Below, piece by piece: positions 8,457 to 17,130 of a DNA stretch of 64,000 nucleotides. The stretch is from Bdellovibrionaceae bacterium UBA1609 (GTDB lineage Bacteria; Bdellovibrionota; Bdellovibrionia; Bdellovibrionales; UBA1609). The stretch spans positions 1 through 64,000 of the forward strand of contig DCMZ01000005.1 in NCBI GenBank assembly GCA_002321895.1, given 5' to 3'. The notes below the pieces were generated by a model. The model saw only the letters and a program-made list of their open reading frames with translations. It ran no database searches and was not told the DNA's origin. Made by a program: the position numbers and the translations under genes. Position 1 is the first letter of the stretch; every line of letters begins with the position of its first letter.

Positions 8457-9266
8457 ATGGAACGTTTACAGTACAACATTAAAAAATTTGTAGGAATCGG
8501 AGGTCTCACAGTGGTGATGGCCCTCGGTTTTCAAAACTGCAGTGTTTTGCCAAGCTCACATACAGGGAGTTTGGCATCATTGGATGCATGTGGTGAAGAT
8601 CTTATGGTGATTTTCCAGAACATCATGCACCCCATGGCAACGGCCCAGTGTAGTAAGTGTCATATTCCAGGTGGAAGTGGAAAGGGAGATTTTGCCGGTG
8701 ACGATGTCACATTGGCTTTTGAAAGCTTCTATGCCATCGGTATTGATAAAGTGGCACAATTTGCCGTGGACGCCGGACATAACGCTCCTTACACCGGAGC
8801 TGTGAATGATGCCGATGTGGCTGAAGCTTTAGATGAGTGGGAAGTGATAAAACCTCAGTGCGAAATTCGCGGCGGGGCCAACTTTCTCTCCAGTGTCCAG
8901 AATTTATCAGGCGCTCCAGAGGGGGGCAGTGGCGAATACTCGTTCACTTTTGATTCCGCCGGGTTTAACGGAACGGTTATTCGTTTGGATGTAGAGAAAG
9001 TAGTTAACGGTTCTTCTGTTACCTATAGATTCTCTGATCCTGAAATAACTGGTGCGGGTGGACAAGAGCTATCCATAAGAGGTCTGGTGTTTTATCTCAA
9101 TGGTGAGTACCAAGATACAGCTCTTTCCTTCGCAGGTGTGAACCAGGTGATTTCACCGGGTGTACCTGAGCAATTTAGTGGAATTGAAATTGTTCAAGCT
9201 GTTGATCCAGTTACAGATGAGGTTCAAGTCGGATTTATTGAGATGACTTATGTTGACGTGAACTAA
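8457..9266 (+). CDS. mono-haem c-type cytochrome lipoprotein
   Basis: A 269-residue protein. ATG 8457 has GAGGGG six bases upstream; an in-frame TTG at 8445 lies inside that site and is rejected. The signal ends in an unusual lipobox GFQNC (Cys28). One haem-binding CSKCH is at 65-69, followed by IPGGSGKGDF, giving a small cytochrome-like N-terminal domain of about 120 residues. A Met that could be the sixth ligand cannot be picked with confidence. The C-terminal half (about 135-269) is beta-rich, with no recognised name. Fourth gene of the cluster. Probably a membrane-anchored electron-transfer protein. Confidence 0.75.
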   Translation: MERLQYNIKKFVGIGGLTVVMALGFQNCSVLPSSHTGSLASLDACGEDLMVIFQNIMHPMATAQCSKCHIPGGSGKGDFAGDDVTLAFESFYAIGIDKVAQFAVDAGHNAPYTGAVNDADVAEALDEWEVIKPQCEIRGGANFLSSVQNLSGAPEGGSGEYSFTFDSAGFNGTVIRLDVEKVVNGSSVTYRFSDPEITGAGGQELSIRGLVFYLNGEYQDTALSFAGVNQVISPGVPEQFSGIEIVQAVDPVTDEVQVGFIEMTYVDVN

Positions 9267-9293
9267 TTGAATTGATTTTTACGCCATACCATC

Positions 9294-9302
9294 GGGGGGG
9301 GC
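9294..9302 (+). promoter_or_regulatory. G8 tract serving as ribosome binding site
   Basis: Eight consecutive G (9294-9301) and one C stand directly before the ATG at 9303. No other Shine-Dalgarno-like sequence is near, so the G run is the only candidate. A homopolymer this long could change length by slippage and alter translation. Confidence 0.6.
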
Positions 9303-10871
9303 ATGAAAACCTTTAAGAATATAAAATATGCGGCTTCAATGTTTCTAGCAGGCATGCTTGTTTTCACATTTAACAATTGTGAAGAAATAGGCAAGGCAGT
9401 TAAAGACACTTCGGTAGCCTCTTCCTTAAATGCCGTAGGTGATGGAGAGAAAGCCATTTATGTATGGAATACTGTGACCTATGAGCAAAACCCGATAGTA
9501 TTGTTTGCCAATAGAGGTTACTTCGATGATGCCACACTTTTGAATTGGAGCTTCTATCATGATCGAAATGCTTTTTGTGAAGTGGTGGATTCTCCAGAAG
9601 ACGCGGTCAAAGATTGGGTAGAATTTAATTGTGACCATGCAGGTAAATTGGATGTGGTTCTGATTGCTCATCAGCCAGCACGTGGTGATGGGGAACCCTA
9701 TACTGTCGAAAGATTCGAAACGACTATTTATCTTAAAGAAGCTTCCGAGCGTGATGAGCTTGGAGTAACTTCGCCAGTTATCTATGAGCTGGCAGAGATA
9801 TTTCCCTATGGAGACAAGACACCCCCTGATTATAATATTGATGGTGGTGGCGGATACGATGCTTCTGGGACGGGAAGTGATTTAGATCCTCGATTCCTTC
9901 GTGGTCTTCAGGTTTACGGTGAGCGATGTGCCATGTGTCACCTCATCAACGGAGATCCCATGGGTAACGGAGAAGACAATGATAATGCCAAAAGGTATTT
10001 TCGACTCCGTCGTGATTACTATGAAGTATTAAATAACGGTCCTAATGACGCTTACCTTAATCAATGTGGTATTAATTTTGGAGCTATTAGTGATCGACAA
10101 GATCAAGCCATTGCAGCAGCTCTATGTCGAATTCGAATTGGTTTAGCCTCGGAAACTGCTCAAATGTATGATTATGATCAAGTGAAAGAATTGTTTGCTT
10201 TTGACGAATCTAGAATTCACGGCACGCCGCAAGTGGATCCTTTTGATTTCAATAGCAGTAAACGTCGCTTTATTCGGGACTTTGTGGACATCGCGGATGC
10301 TGCTGATGCTACAAATAACCAAACGATCAGTACAACAATTTATGAGACACAAAATAATGCTAGGGATGCGCTACCTGATGATTCGTTCATCGAAGAGTTT
10401 TCTAACCCGATTCCGGATCCTACGCCAGGTGCTATTCCTGGGAGTTTAACCGGTCAGGAATTAACGGATTACAATAATATGACACCTGCGGAGCAAGCAG
10501 CTTATATTGCCTCTAGAGATGAGAATAACGATGGGGATCCAGACAATGATTCCACTCCAGATGATGATTACAGAAGCGGCGGATATGATCTAAATAGCCC
10601 GAACCGTGGAAGAGATGCACTGACAGCTGATAAGAATAACCTATCGACTGGTGACAATGCTTTAGAAGTTGAAGTTTATAACTTTAATGGTGATGGAACC
10701 GTTGCAGGAGGCGGAGACTCCACGAGAATGTATCCGGTAATTACAGATATCTATAATGAAGATAATGTGGATGGTGAGCCTGAAATCTTCCGGATACCTA
10801 AAGTGGATTTTAAGCCAGAGATGTCTGAAGATTTAGAAGCTCTAATTATATATATTGTGGAAACTCTATAG
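9303..10871 (+). CDS. mono-haem c-type lipoprotein carrying the shared module
   Basis: A 522-residue protein with signal and lipobox TFNNC (Cys26). Residues 40-150 look like a beta-sandwich (KAIYVWNTVTYEQNPIVLFAN with a Cys pair near 92 and 110). A linker rich in Gly and Asp precedes a haem site CAMCH at 209-213, in a domain containing further Cys (about residues 250-280). Residues 372-416 are the 45-residue module also found in the DUF1501-like protein; the next stretch is Asp/Ser/Gly-rich. Fifth gene of the cluster. Probably a cell-surface or periplasmic electron carrier bound to its DUF1501-like partner. The function is inferred only. Confidence 0.75.
   Translation: MKTFKNIKYAASMFLAGMLVFTFNNCEEIGKAVKDTSVASSLNAVGDGEKAIYVWNTVTYEQNPIVLFANRGYFDDATLLNWSFYHDRNAFCEVVDSPEDAVKDWVEFNCDHAGKLDVVLIAHQPARGDGEPYTVERFETTIYLKEASERDELGVTSPVIYELAEIFPYGDKTPPDYNIDGGGGYDASGTGSDLDPRFLRGLQVYGERCAMCHLINGDPMGNGEDNDNAKRYFRLRRDYYEVLNNGPNDAYLNQCGINFGAISDRQDQAIAAALCRIRIGLASETAQMYDYDQVKELFAFDESRIHGTPQVDPFDFNSSKRRFIRDFVDIADAADATNNQTISTTIYETQNNARDALPDDSFIEEFSNPIPDPTPGAIPGSLTGQELTDYNNMTPAEQAAYIASRDENNDGDPDNDSTPDDDYRSGGYDLNSPNRGRDALTADKNNLSTGDNALEVEVYNFNGDGTVAGGGDSTRMYPVITDIYNEDNVDGEPEIFRIPKVDFKPEMSEDLEALIIYIVETL
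10416..10550 (+). repeat. copy 2 of the 45-residue Asp-rich module
   Basis: Encodes residues 372-416 of the lipoprotein from 9303. It has the same start (DPTPGAIPGSLTGQ) and a near-identical end (RDENNDGDPDND) as copy 1 at 7165. Among the 36 identical residues, 17 use different codons in the two copies. The similarity is therefore old and kept at protein level, not a recent DNA duplication. Confidence 0.85.
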
Positions 10872-10949
10872 AGAGAGTTTCAAGAGAGTTCGCAATGTCC
10901 TTAACAAGCATTGCGAATTTAGGTTCAGTAGTAAAGGATGGGGGACAAC

Positions 10950-12056
10950 ATGAAAAGCGGGACGTTTTGGAAATTGGTATTTGTGTCCGTATTGATGATT
11001 GCATTTAACAATTGCCAGCCAGTAGGTGAGTCCGGCGATGGCCAAGCCACGGGAGGCAGTGGATCCAGTAGTGGAATTTTAGATGACAGTGCTAAGCTTG
11101 TTATGAGTCGCGAGTTTTATGACAACACCATGCTGAGTCAGTTTGAAGCTCGTTGTACAAGTTGTCATGCCGATCCAAGAGATGGTGGAGTTGCCTCTAA
11201 AGGTGCTGTGTTTGATTTTGATCGGATTAGAGATAATCTGATTCAAGGTGAGAGTGCCATTGCCAACGATTTAATTAACAGATTAGTAGATCCTGCCGTT
11301 CATGATCCATCTCCAGATATGGGTAATCCCATTATAAATAATCTCTGCCCGGATGGGTCCGCTGAAGGACTATGTTATGACATTGTACTTTGGTGGAATG
11401 TGACTATACATGGTGATGAAAACGCGACCTCACCTTTTCTACCCGGGGCCGGTCCTGGTGGCGGTGGAGGTGGCGGAGCCTTATCTCAGGGAACAATGGC
11501 TGAGGTTTCGCTTTTAGGTCGAGTTTCAGGGTTTGCTAGAAACCCCGATGATGCGGCAGAAGAAGTGGATGTTCTTATTTATGTAGGTGGTGATGCAAGT
11601 ACTGGTACCCTAATTGCGACGGTAACGGCTGACGAACGTGGGCCGGGTGGTAGTCAAAGTGGACATTACTTTTCTTATCAGCTGCCTTCGGAGTATCTTA
11701 ATGGAAACTCTGTAACGGTGTATGCCTACTCAATGACCGATGATCCAGAAAATCTATTAGAAGCGGCTCCGAAGACGGCCCGCGCTTGGGAAATTAACGA
11801 AGATGCCGAATCGTTCTGGGCTTCTAACATAGAACCTGAGTTGTCACAGCGCTGTAGTCGCTGTCACACGAATCATACCTATGAGGGACGGTTCTTTGCT
11901 CTATCATCACCACTTCCAGGAGAAGGTGGTTCTAGTAGTAACAACCTTATTTACAATAAAGTGTCCGGCCAAACGGGACATAGTGGAGGAACTTTTTGTA
12001 GTGGCAGTAGCCTGTGCTCTAACCTGCAAAATGCTTGGAACTTGCAGTTTCAATAA
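10950..12056 (+). CDS. di-haem c-type lipoprotein
   Basis: A 368-residue protein. ATG 10950 follows a G5 run six bases upstream; an ATG at 10938 overlaps that run and is less likely. The lipobox is AFNNC (Cys22). There are two haem sites, CTSCH (69-73) and CSRCH (302-306). Between them lie a glycine-rich linker (about 168-176) and a beta-rich region (about 180-265) that may be an Ig-like or carbohydrate-binding-like sandwich. The first haem domain resembles cytochrome domains in which a displaced Cys-Pro stretch follows (NLCPDG). Last gene of the cluster, 78 bases after the previous one, and followed by a strong terminator. Confidence 0.77.
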   Translation: MKSGTFWKLVFVSVLMIAFNNCQPVGESGDGQATGGSGSSSGILDDSAKLVMSREFYDNTMLSQFEARCTSCHADPRDGGVASKGAVFDFDRIRDNLIQGESAIANDLINRLVDPAVHDPSPDMGNPIINNLCPDGSAEGLCYDIVLWWNVTIHGDENATSPFLPGAGPGGGGGGGALSQGTMAEVSLLGRVSGFARNPDDAAEEVDVLIYVGGDASTGTLIATVTADERGPGGSQSGHYFSYQLPSEYLNGNSVTVYAYSMTDDPENLLEAAPKTARAWEINEDAESFWASNIEPELSQRCSRCHTNHTYEGRFFALSSPLPGEGGSSSNNLIYNKVSGQTGHSGGTFCSGSSLCSNLQNAWNLQFQ

Positions 12057-12084
12057 TTTAGGAATTTCATTATATAATTGTGGG

Positions 12085-12114
12085 AACGGCGTCTAAAAAT
12101 AGACGCCGTTTTTT
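12085..12114 (+). terminator. intrinsic terminator closing the haem-protein cluster
   Basis: Perfect 11-bp stem AACGGCGTCTA (12085-12095) / TAGACGCCGTT (12100-12110) with an AAAA loop, continuing into a T run. It lies 28 bases after the last cluster gene. Confidence 0.92.
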
Positions 12115-12144
12115 ATTGTCTGCGTTTGTTGCCACTAAGATGAC

Positions 12145-15000
12145 CTAATTGTGCGAAGCGGCCTCTTCTTCATTGTCTTCCTCAGAAGCAGGGCTTTCTA
12201 TTTTTGGTCTTTTTGCGATGACTTCTTTCTGCTCTGATATCCAAAGGCCATCGTTGTTAACAATATTGGTGATAACGGAGTAGGTCTTCTTTTGTCGAAG
12301 CTGGGAAAGATCCAACTTAGAGCCTTCTGTGGATGTTAGCTTAATGAGGTAGACATACCGTTCTTCTCCCACTTGTTCAGGTTCCGGAAGAGGTATTCTG
12401 TGAAAACTTGTCACTGGATCATCAGCAAAAGCCGTTTTATATTTTCGAATATTAAACTTTAAGTGCATAGGCGTGCCATTAGCATTGATAAACTTTTTTC
12501 TTGAAACAAGCTGTGCATAATAGTCGGGGGCTTCCTGGGGAGAGTCTTTATCGATAAACATAGTGATGCGTTCAATACGACCGATTTGATCTTTTTGATG
12601 TTCAATGTCTGGCACCATGTCGTAGGCAAGTGTGTAAGGAATTTCATAGAGCTCACCATTGCTATTCACTAATTTTTGACCCAGTGCTGGGGCATAGATC
12701 TCTGAAATAAATCGCACTTTCGGTGATCCCTCTGGGAGTTCCGCCAGTCGTTTTAAAATGAGTTGAAGGTGCGAGACCATTTCAAAGCGGTTGGCGGCTT
12801 TAACCATTTCTGCAATTCGTTCTTTGGCCTTTGTGGTGGACAAAGCATTATCTCGAGCCTCAATTAATTTTTTTGTCCAACGATAGGCTTGCTGGCAGGA
12901 TCGGACTTTCGTTGGCGATAAGAAATAGCCAGCTTGGGAAATAAAAGTCTTCGGCCAATTTGAAAAGCATCTTTTGTCATCAAATCTGTATGCCTTTGAG
13001 GGATGCTCTACGTAGCGCTGACCATTGTATTCAATAACCTTCACTCCACGGGGAACGACTTGATTTCTCTTGAGCTTAACTAGGCCGCTACTGGGTCGAT
13101 CCCATAGAGCTCTACGAGTAGGGTCGGTCCACTCATAAGCATATTCCTGACCTAAGAAGGTTTCTGCTGCTATTCGGTAAATATCATTCTCATGGGCACT
13201 GAGAATGTTCCACATATGCTGTTCGTTGAACGATAGTACAGTTCCGTAGCGCAGTGGTTTTTCGTCATCGAAATCCACACTGTCTTTCAATTGATAGAAA
13301 GCGTCCGAACCGGTAACCAGGTGATCTATTGTGACTAAATCTCTAAACTCTTGTTCATTCGAAAAGTCATTGTGATATTTCATTTCGTAGCGAACCGTCA
13401 ACTCATTGGCCTGATTGGATTTGCTTTCCGGTACGGAAAGTTCTCGAGCGCCAGTGTCAATTCTCATGTGGGAATTCAAGTTTTTATTGACCTCACTGTA
13501 GCCTCGAAAGGTTAAAAACCGAAATAGCTTTCCAAAGAAGGATTTCACTTCCTTTTTTTCAAGATGTAAGTTTTGTCCATTGTACAAAACATGATCTTCC
13601 GTTTCCTCACTATTTTCCTTGGCTTTTTTGACCTTTTGCTCCGACACAGATTGAATGTGTGCATATTTACAATCAAAAATTCCAGGAAATCGGCACATGT
13701 GTTCAAAATCATTTTTGTCACTGTCGTCGCGTATATGCTGAACGAATTCCATTCCCGGACGATTTTTAGGAGGATCTTCAGAGTAGATATCAATAAAACT
13801 CACTACGTAGTTTTCTAGAATTAATTTTCTAAGAGTTTTTTTGCCAGCATCAGTATTGAGGTCAATAAGATATACATAGGTATTTACAACACTTTTATAA
13901 TCTTCATCTTTGATGCGGTGAAACCGGTAACTTAATCTGAGCGGTCCAAGCTCAACATGAGGACGCAATTCTAAAAGAGTTCCCGCTCTTCCTCGCATTT
14001 TGATGAACTTTGCTTGTAACATAACCATGTTGCCCGGTCCCTTTTGCAAGGAGATTTCTTCCACGAAGCGAACAAACTCCCGGGCTCTCGTTTTGAGAGG
14101 GCCATCAATTCCCAGGGTAATAGGGTCAAATGTCATAAACGAGGAATGCTTAACTATATCCCCAACATTGAGGCGGGAGTCGGATTCCATAAAAACTTCT
14201 GGATCTACGGGAATGCCATATTGGGAATGCAGTTTTAAGGCTGACAGGGGAGCCTCAAGATATTTGTCCACTTTTTCATCGTCATTAAATGGGCTGGCGA
14301 GCCATCTCACAAAGGCTTCCGGTCCGGAAAGGAGCCAATGCCAGAAGCGTTTAAGTTGTTTTGTAAAAGAGTTGGCAGACTCACAGATAAAACAGTTAGG
14401 ATCTTGGATCATTAACAGGTTGGAAACTTCTTGGCGTGATTGCTGGGCTGCCATCTCGTGAATTCGGCGAGCATCGTCGCGAGAGTAATTATTATCAATA
14501 TAGTCAGAACCCTTAGATAGAATTTGATCAATCAAGCTCCCAGGCAGCTCCTTGCGGGCCACGTTGAAGCTAAACCCATATTCCGCTCCAGTGCCTAAAT
14601 CAAGATCCACACCCAAAAAGTTATCTAAAGTATCAAATAGATTTCGATATCTAAAACGTGTAAAGAGTGTGCTCACAACGCGATACTTGGAGAGGTCGTC
14701 TTCACCATAGGCTTCGCCCTCAATATCGCGGTCTGGAGTATGGTCATCATAAACGTTTCGGCTCCAGCGTCCATCCACTGAAAAGTCACCATTTTCAATT
14801 TCAAGTTCAATATCCGCATCATCAAACATTCTGTTTTTGTCTTGAAATTCTTTGTAGATTTCGTTGCCGATGTGCTCGGCTAACTCCATATTTTCAGGGG
14901 ATTTGGTATCACCCATTTCGATAAGGTTAAGAGAATGGGCCGTGGGAAGATAGGCAAGGAAGGTGGCCATTGCAAACAGAGTCGAGATTTTTGATCTCAT
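12145..15000 (-). CDS. very large secreted protein of unknown function
   Basis: A 951-residue protein with AAGGA six bases before ATG and a signal peptide (MRSKISTLFAMATFLAYLPTAHS). The mature part is long, mostly hydrophilic and without a membrane segment. It has few Cys (a CFIC pair near 206 and CRF...CKY near 436-446) and ends in an acidic Glu/Asp tail. An N-terminal beta-rich portion (EYGFSFNVARKEL) could be part of a barrel or sandwich, but I recognise no named domain. It is convergent with the haem cluster and divergent from namZ. Probably periplasmic or extracellular. Its size and lack of recognisable relatives make it a lineage-specific candidate. Confidence 0.75.
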   Translation of the reverse strand: MRSKISTLFAMATFLAYLPTAHSLNLIEMGDTKSPENMELAEHIGNEIYKEFQDKNRMFDDADIELEIENGDFSVDGRWSRNVYDDHTPDRDIEGEAYGEDDLSKYRVVSTLFTRFRYRNLFDTLDNFLGVDLDLGTGAEYGFSFNVARKELPGSLIDQILSKGSDYIDNNYSRDDARRIHEMAAQQSRQEVSNLLMIQDPNCFICESANSFTKQLKRFWHWLLSGPEAFVRWLASPFNDDEKVDKYLEAPLSALKLHSQYGIPVDPEVFMESDSRLNVGDIVKHSSFMTFDPITLGIDGPLKTRAREFVRFVEEISLQKGPGNMVMLQAKFIKMRGRAGTLLELRPHVELGPLRLSYRFHRIKDEDYKSVVNTYVYLIDLNTDAGKKTLRKLILENYVVSFIDIYSEDPPKNRPGMEFVQHIRDDSDKNDFEHMCRFPGIFDCKYAHIQSVSEQKVKKAKENSEETEDHVLYNGQNLHLEKKEVKSFFGKLFRFLTFRGYSEVNKNLNSHMRIDTGARELSVPESKSNQANELTVRYEMKYHNDFSNEQEFRDLVTIDHLVTGSDAFYQLKDSVDFDDEKPLRYGTVLSFNEQHMWNILSAHENDIYRIAAETFLGQEYAYEWTDPTRRALWDRPSSGLVKLKRNQVVPRGVKVIEYNGQRYVEHPSKAYRFDDKRCFSNWPKTFISQAGYFLSPTKVRSCQQAYRWTKKLIEARDNALSTTKAKERIAEMVKAANRFEMVSHLQLILKRLAELPEGSPKVRFISEIYAPALGQKLVNSNGELYEIPYTLAYDMVPDIEHQKDQIGRIERITMFIDKDSPQEAPDYYAQLVSRKKFINANGTPMHLKFNIRKYKTAFADDPVTSFHRIPLPEPEQVGEERYVYLIKLTSTEGSKLDLSQLRQKKTYSVITNIVNNDGLWISEQKEVIAKRPKIESPASEEDNEEEAASHN

Positions 15001-15190
15001 GGGAGTCCTTTTGTGGGGTCATTGGGTTTTTCAACTTTCGTTGTTACAAAATAAGGGCCAATTCACCTAGCTTTTTCTGGGTCACTCTAAGTTACTGGAA
15101 TCATTTACAGGGGATGTTCCTCGCCAGGTCAGGATCCAATAATAATTGTATAATTTAGAAACAAATCGCGAAAATTGACACGATTAGCTA

Positions 15191-15219
15191 TGTGATATCC
15201 ATAAGTTACGGGCTATAAT
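15191..15219 (+). promoter_or_regulatory. probable promoter of namZ
   Basis: A perfect -10 TATAAT (15214-15219) with a weak -35 TGTGAT (15191-15196) at 17 bases. The predicted start of transcription falls on or just before the ATG at 15227. There is no Shine-Dalgarno sequence, so the message may be leaderless. A TTGACA at 15175 is too far away to pair with this -10. Confidence 0.45.
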
Positions 15220-15226
15220 CCCATCT

Positions 15227-16426
15227 ATGCAACTTGGAATTGAAGTACTTCTAGAGAGATCCGAATGGTTGAATCGCCTTAAAGGTCAAAGAGTGGCCCT
15301 GTTAGGGCATCCTTCGAGCACCAACCAAAAACTACAACACACCCTCGAGTTATTGATGGGGCATCCAGAGATAGAGCTGAGCTGTGCCTTTGGGCCTCAG
15401 CATGGAATGATGGGTGATAAGCAATACAATATGGAGGAATCTCCCACTTATGAGGACCAGGAGACGGGACTTCGAATTCACAGTCTCTACGGGGATGTAC
15501 GTCGGCCGACGGATGCTATGATGGACGAATTTGATATCGTACTCGTGGATCTACAGGATGTGGGTTGCCGGATTTATACCTATGTGGCGACTACGATTTA
15601 CATGATGGAAGCCTGTGCGAAGAAGGGAAAGTCCATTTGGATTTTGGACCGACCCAATCCTGTTGGGCGAACCATGGATGGCAGTTTTCTCTCCCCAGAG
15701 TGGATGAGTTTTGTGGGTGAAGTGCCAACAATTATGCAGCATGGACTTACCCTAGGCGAATTGGCTCAATGGTATTGTGATAAAGAGGACTTAAATTTAG
15801 ATTTGCAAGTGGTGCCGATGGAAGATTATAACCCTGAACAAGCACCTGGTTTTGGCTGGCCGGAACCTATGCCTTGGGTCAATCCGAGTCCTCAGCTTCC
15901 CAATCTGGAAAGCTGTCGTGTATATAATGGAACGGTTTTGTTAGAGGCCACACATTTGAGTGAGGGGCGAGGGACGACCATACCCTTGCAAGTCTTTGGG
16001 GCTCCTCAGTTAAATGCCAATAGGTTAATTAAGGATCTGAACGAAAACTATGCCGAATGGTTAGGTGGATCCATTTTAAGAAAATGTTTCTTTGTTCCCT
16101 TCTTTAATAAGTATGAAGGCCAGTTGTGTGAAGGTGTACAAATTCATACGGATGTGAGTTCGTATAATCATAAGGAATTTAGACCCTATCGCCTTATGGC
16201 CGGAATATTTAAGTCTCTTTTGTCACGAGACGAGGGGTTTGATTTGTGGAATGATTTTCATTATGAGTATGAACAGGATCGCAGCCCTATCCATTTGTTG
16301 ACCGGATCGACCTTCTTTAAAGATTGGGTGGATGATCCGTCATCCTCGGTATCTGATTTTAATGGATATATGGATAGAGACATCAAAGCCTGGGATGAGG
16401 TACGTCGATCCTACATGATATATTGA
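15227..16426 (+). CDS. namZ: NamZ-type exo-beta-N-acetylmuramidase (DUF1343)
   Basis: A 399-residue protein matching DUF1343/NamZ along its length: LGIEVLLE at the start, GHPSSTN, the FGPQHGMMGD segment, SLYGDVRRPT, VDLQDVGCRIYTYV, LDRPNPVGR and SHLS-like HLSEGRGTT. Characterised NamZ removes N-acetylmuramic acid from the non-reducing end of peptidoglycan fragments. No signal peptide is visible, so this copy may be cytoplasmic and act on imported fragments, unless the start is wrong. The class II aldolase gene follows at once, suggesting one transcript. In a bacterium that degrades other cells this would fit peptidoglycan salvage; that is inferred. Confidence 0.88.
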   Translation: MQLGIEVLLERSEWLNRLKGQRVALLGHPSSTNQKLQHTLELLMGHPEIELSCAFGPQHGMMGDKQYNMEESPTYEDQETGLRIHSLYGDVRRPTDAMMDEFDIVLVDLQDVGCRIYTYVATTIYMMEACAKKGKSIWILDRPNPVGRTMDGSFLSPEWMSFVGEVPTIMQHGLTLGELAQWYCDKEDLNLDLQVVPMEDYNPEQAPGFGWPEPMPWVNPSPQLPNLESCRVYNGTVLLEATHLSEGRGTTIPLQVFGAPQLNANRLIKDLNENYAEWLGGSILRKCFFVPFFNKYEGQLCEGVQIHTDVSSYNHKEFRPYRLMAGIFKSLLSRDEGFDLWNDFHYEYEQDRSPIHLLTGSTFFKDWVDDPSSSVSDFNGYMDRDIKAWDEVRRSYMIY

Positions 16427-16458
16427 TTTTTTAGGTGACGACACCAAAGAGAGAAGCG

Positions 16459-17127
16459 ATGGAACTCGAATTAACCAGTGAAGAATTGTTGATTGCAGAT
16501 GAAATAGTTGCGGTATGTAAGCGTCTCTATCGACGTAATTGCTTGGCCGCAGCCGATGGTAATATCAGCTTTCGGGTGAGTGACGACCGAATTCTCATGA
16601 CACCTACAGGGATTTCTAAGGCGTTTATGCATCCCCAGGAAATGGCGCTGTTAGATATTAACGGTGATGTGTTAATCGGGAAGCCCTCTGGGGAAAGAAA
16701 AATGCATTTGGCTGTCTATAGAAACTGCCCGCAAGCGAAGGCTGTTGTTCATGCTCATCCCCCAACGGCGATTGCATGGAGTGTAGCTCGACCAGATCTC
16801 AAGGAGCTGCCGAGTCAGTCACTTTCAGAAGTGATTCTTGCCGCGGGGTCTATTCCATTTGCTTCCTATGCACGTCCTGGTGAAGAAGCCATGGGAACGG
16901 TCTTAGAGGAGTTCCTTCCCGAGCATCGCGCGCTCATTCTGTCACGTCATGGTGCTTTGACCTGGGGTGAGTCGCTGAATGAGGCTTGGATGGGTATGGA
17001 GCGCATTGAGCATGTATCGCAAATTCTCATGTCAGCGGAAAAGTTGGGTGGTATGACCATGCTGCCGGCTGAGGAAATTACTGCTCTGTATGAACTTCGT
17101 AAAAAACTAGGGCCTAAATTACTTTAA
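16459..17127 (+). CDS. class II aldolase/adducin family protein (FucA-like)
   Basis: About 222 residues. ATG 16459 has GAGAAG upstream; an in-frame GTG at 16435 would add eight residues but has no ribosome binding site. Family features: AADGNISFRV near the N-terminus, MTPTGISK, SGERKMHLAVYR (catalytic Glu region), the zinc pair HAHPP and the third His in SRHGALTWG. Relatives are L-fuculose-phosphate aldolase, ribulose-phosphate epimerase and MtnB-type dehydratase; the exact substrate cannot be read. It lies directly behind namZ, so it may act on a sugar phosphate in the same pathway. Confidence 0.85.
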   Translation: MELELTSEELLIADEIVAVCKRLYRRNCLAAADGNISFRVSDDRILMTPTGISKAFMHPQEMALLDINGDVLIGKPSGERKMHLAVYRNCPQAKAVVHAHPPTAIAWSVARPDLKELPSQSLSEVILAAGSIPFASYARPGEEAMGTVLEEFLPEHRALILSRHGALTWGESLNEAWMGMERIEHVSQILMSAEKLGGMTMLPAEEITALYELRKKLGPKLL

Positions 17128-17130
17128 GTT

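Noticed and set aside
14000..14461. 153-codon open frame opposite the large secreted gene
   Set aside because: Antisense shadow with no ribosome binding site and no protein-like features.
15175..15203. TTGACA at 15175 as the -35 of the namZ promoter
   Set aside because: No good -10 lies 16-18 bases away; the perfect TATAAT is 33 bases downstream.
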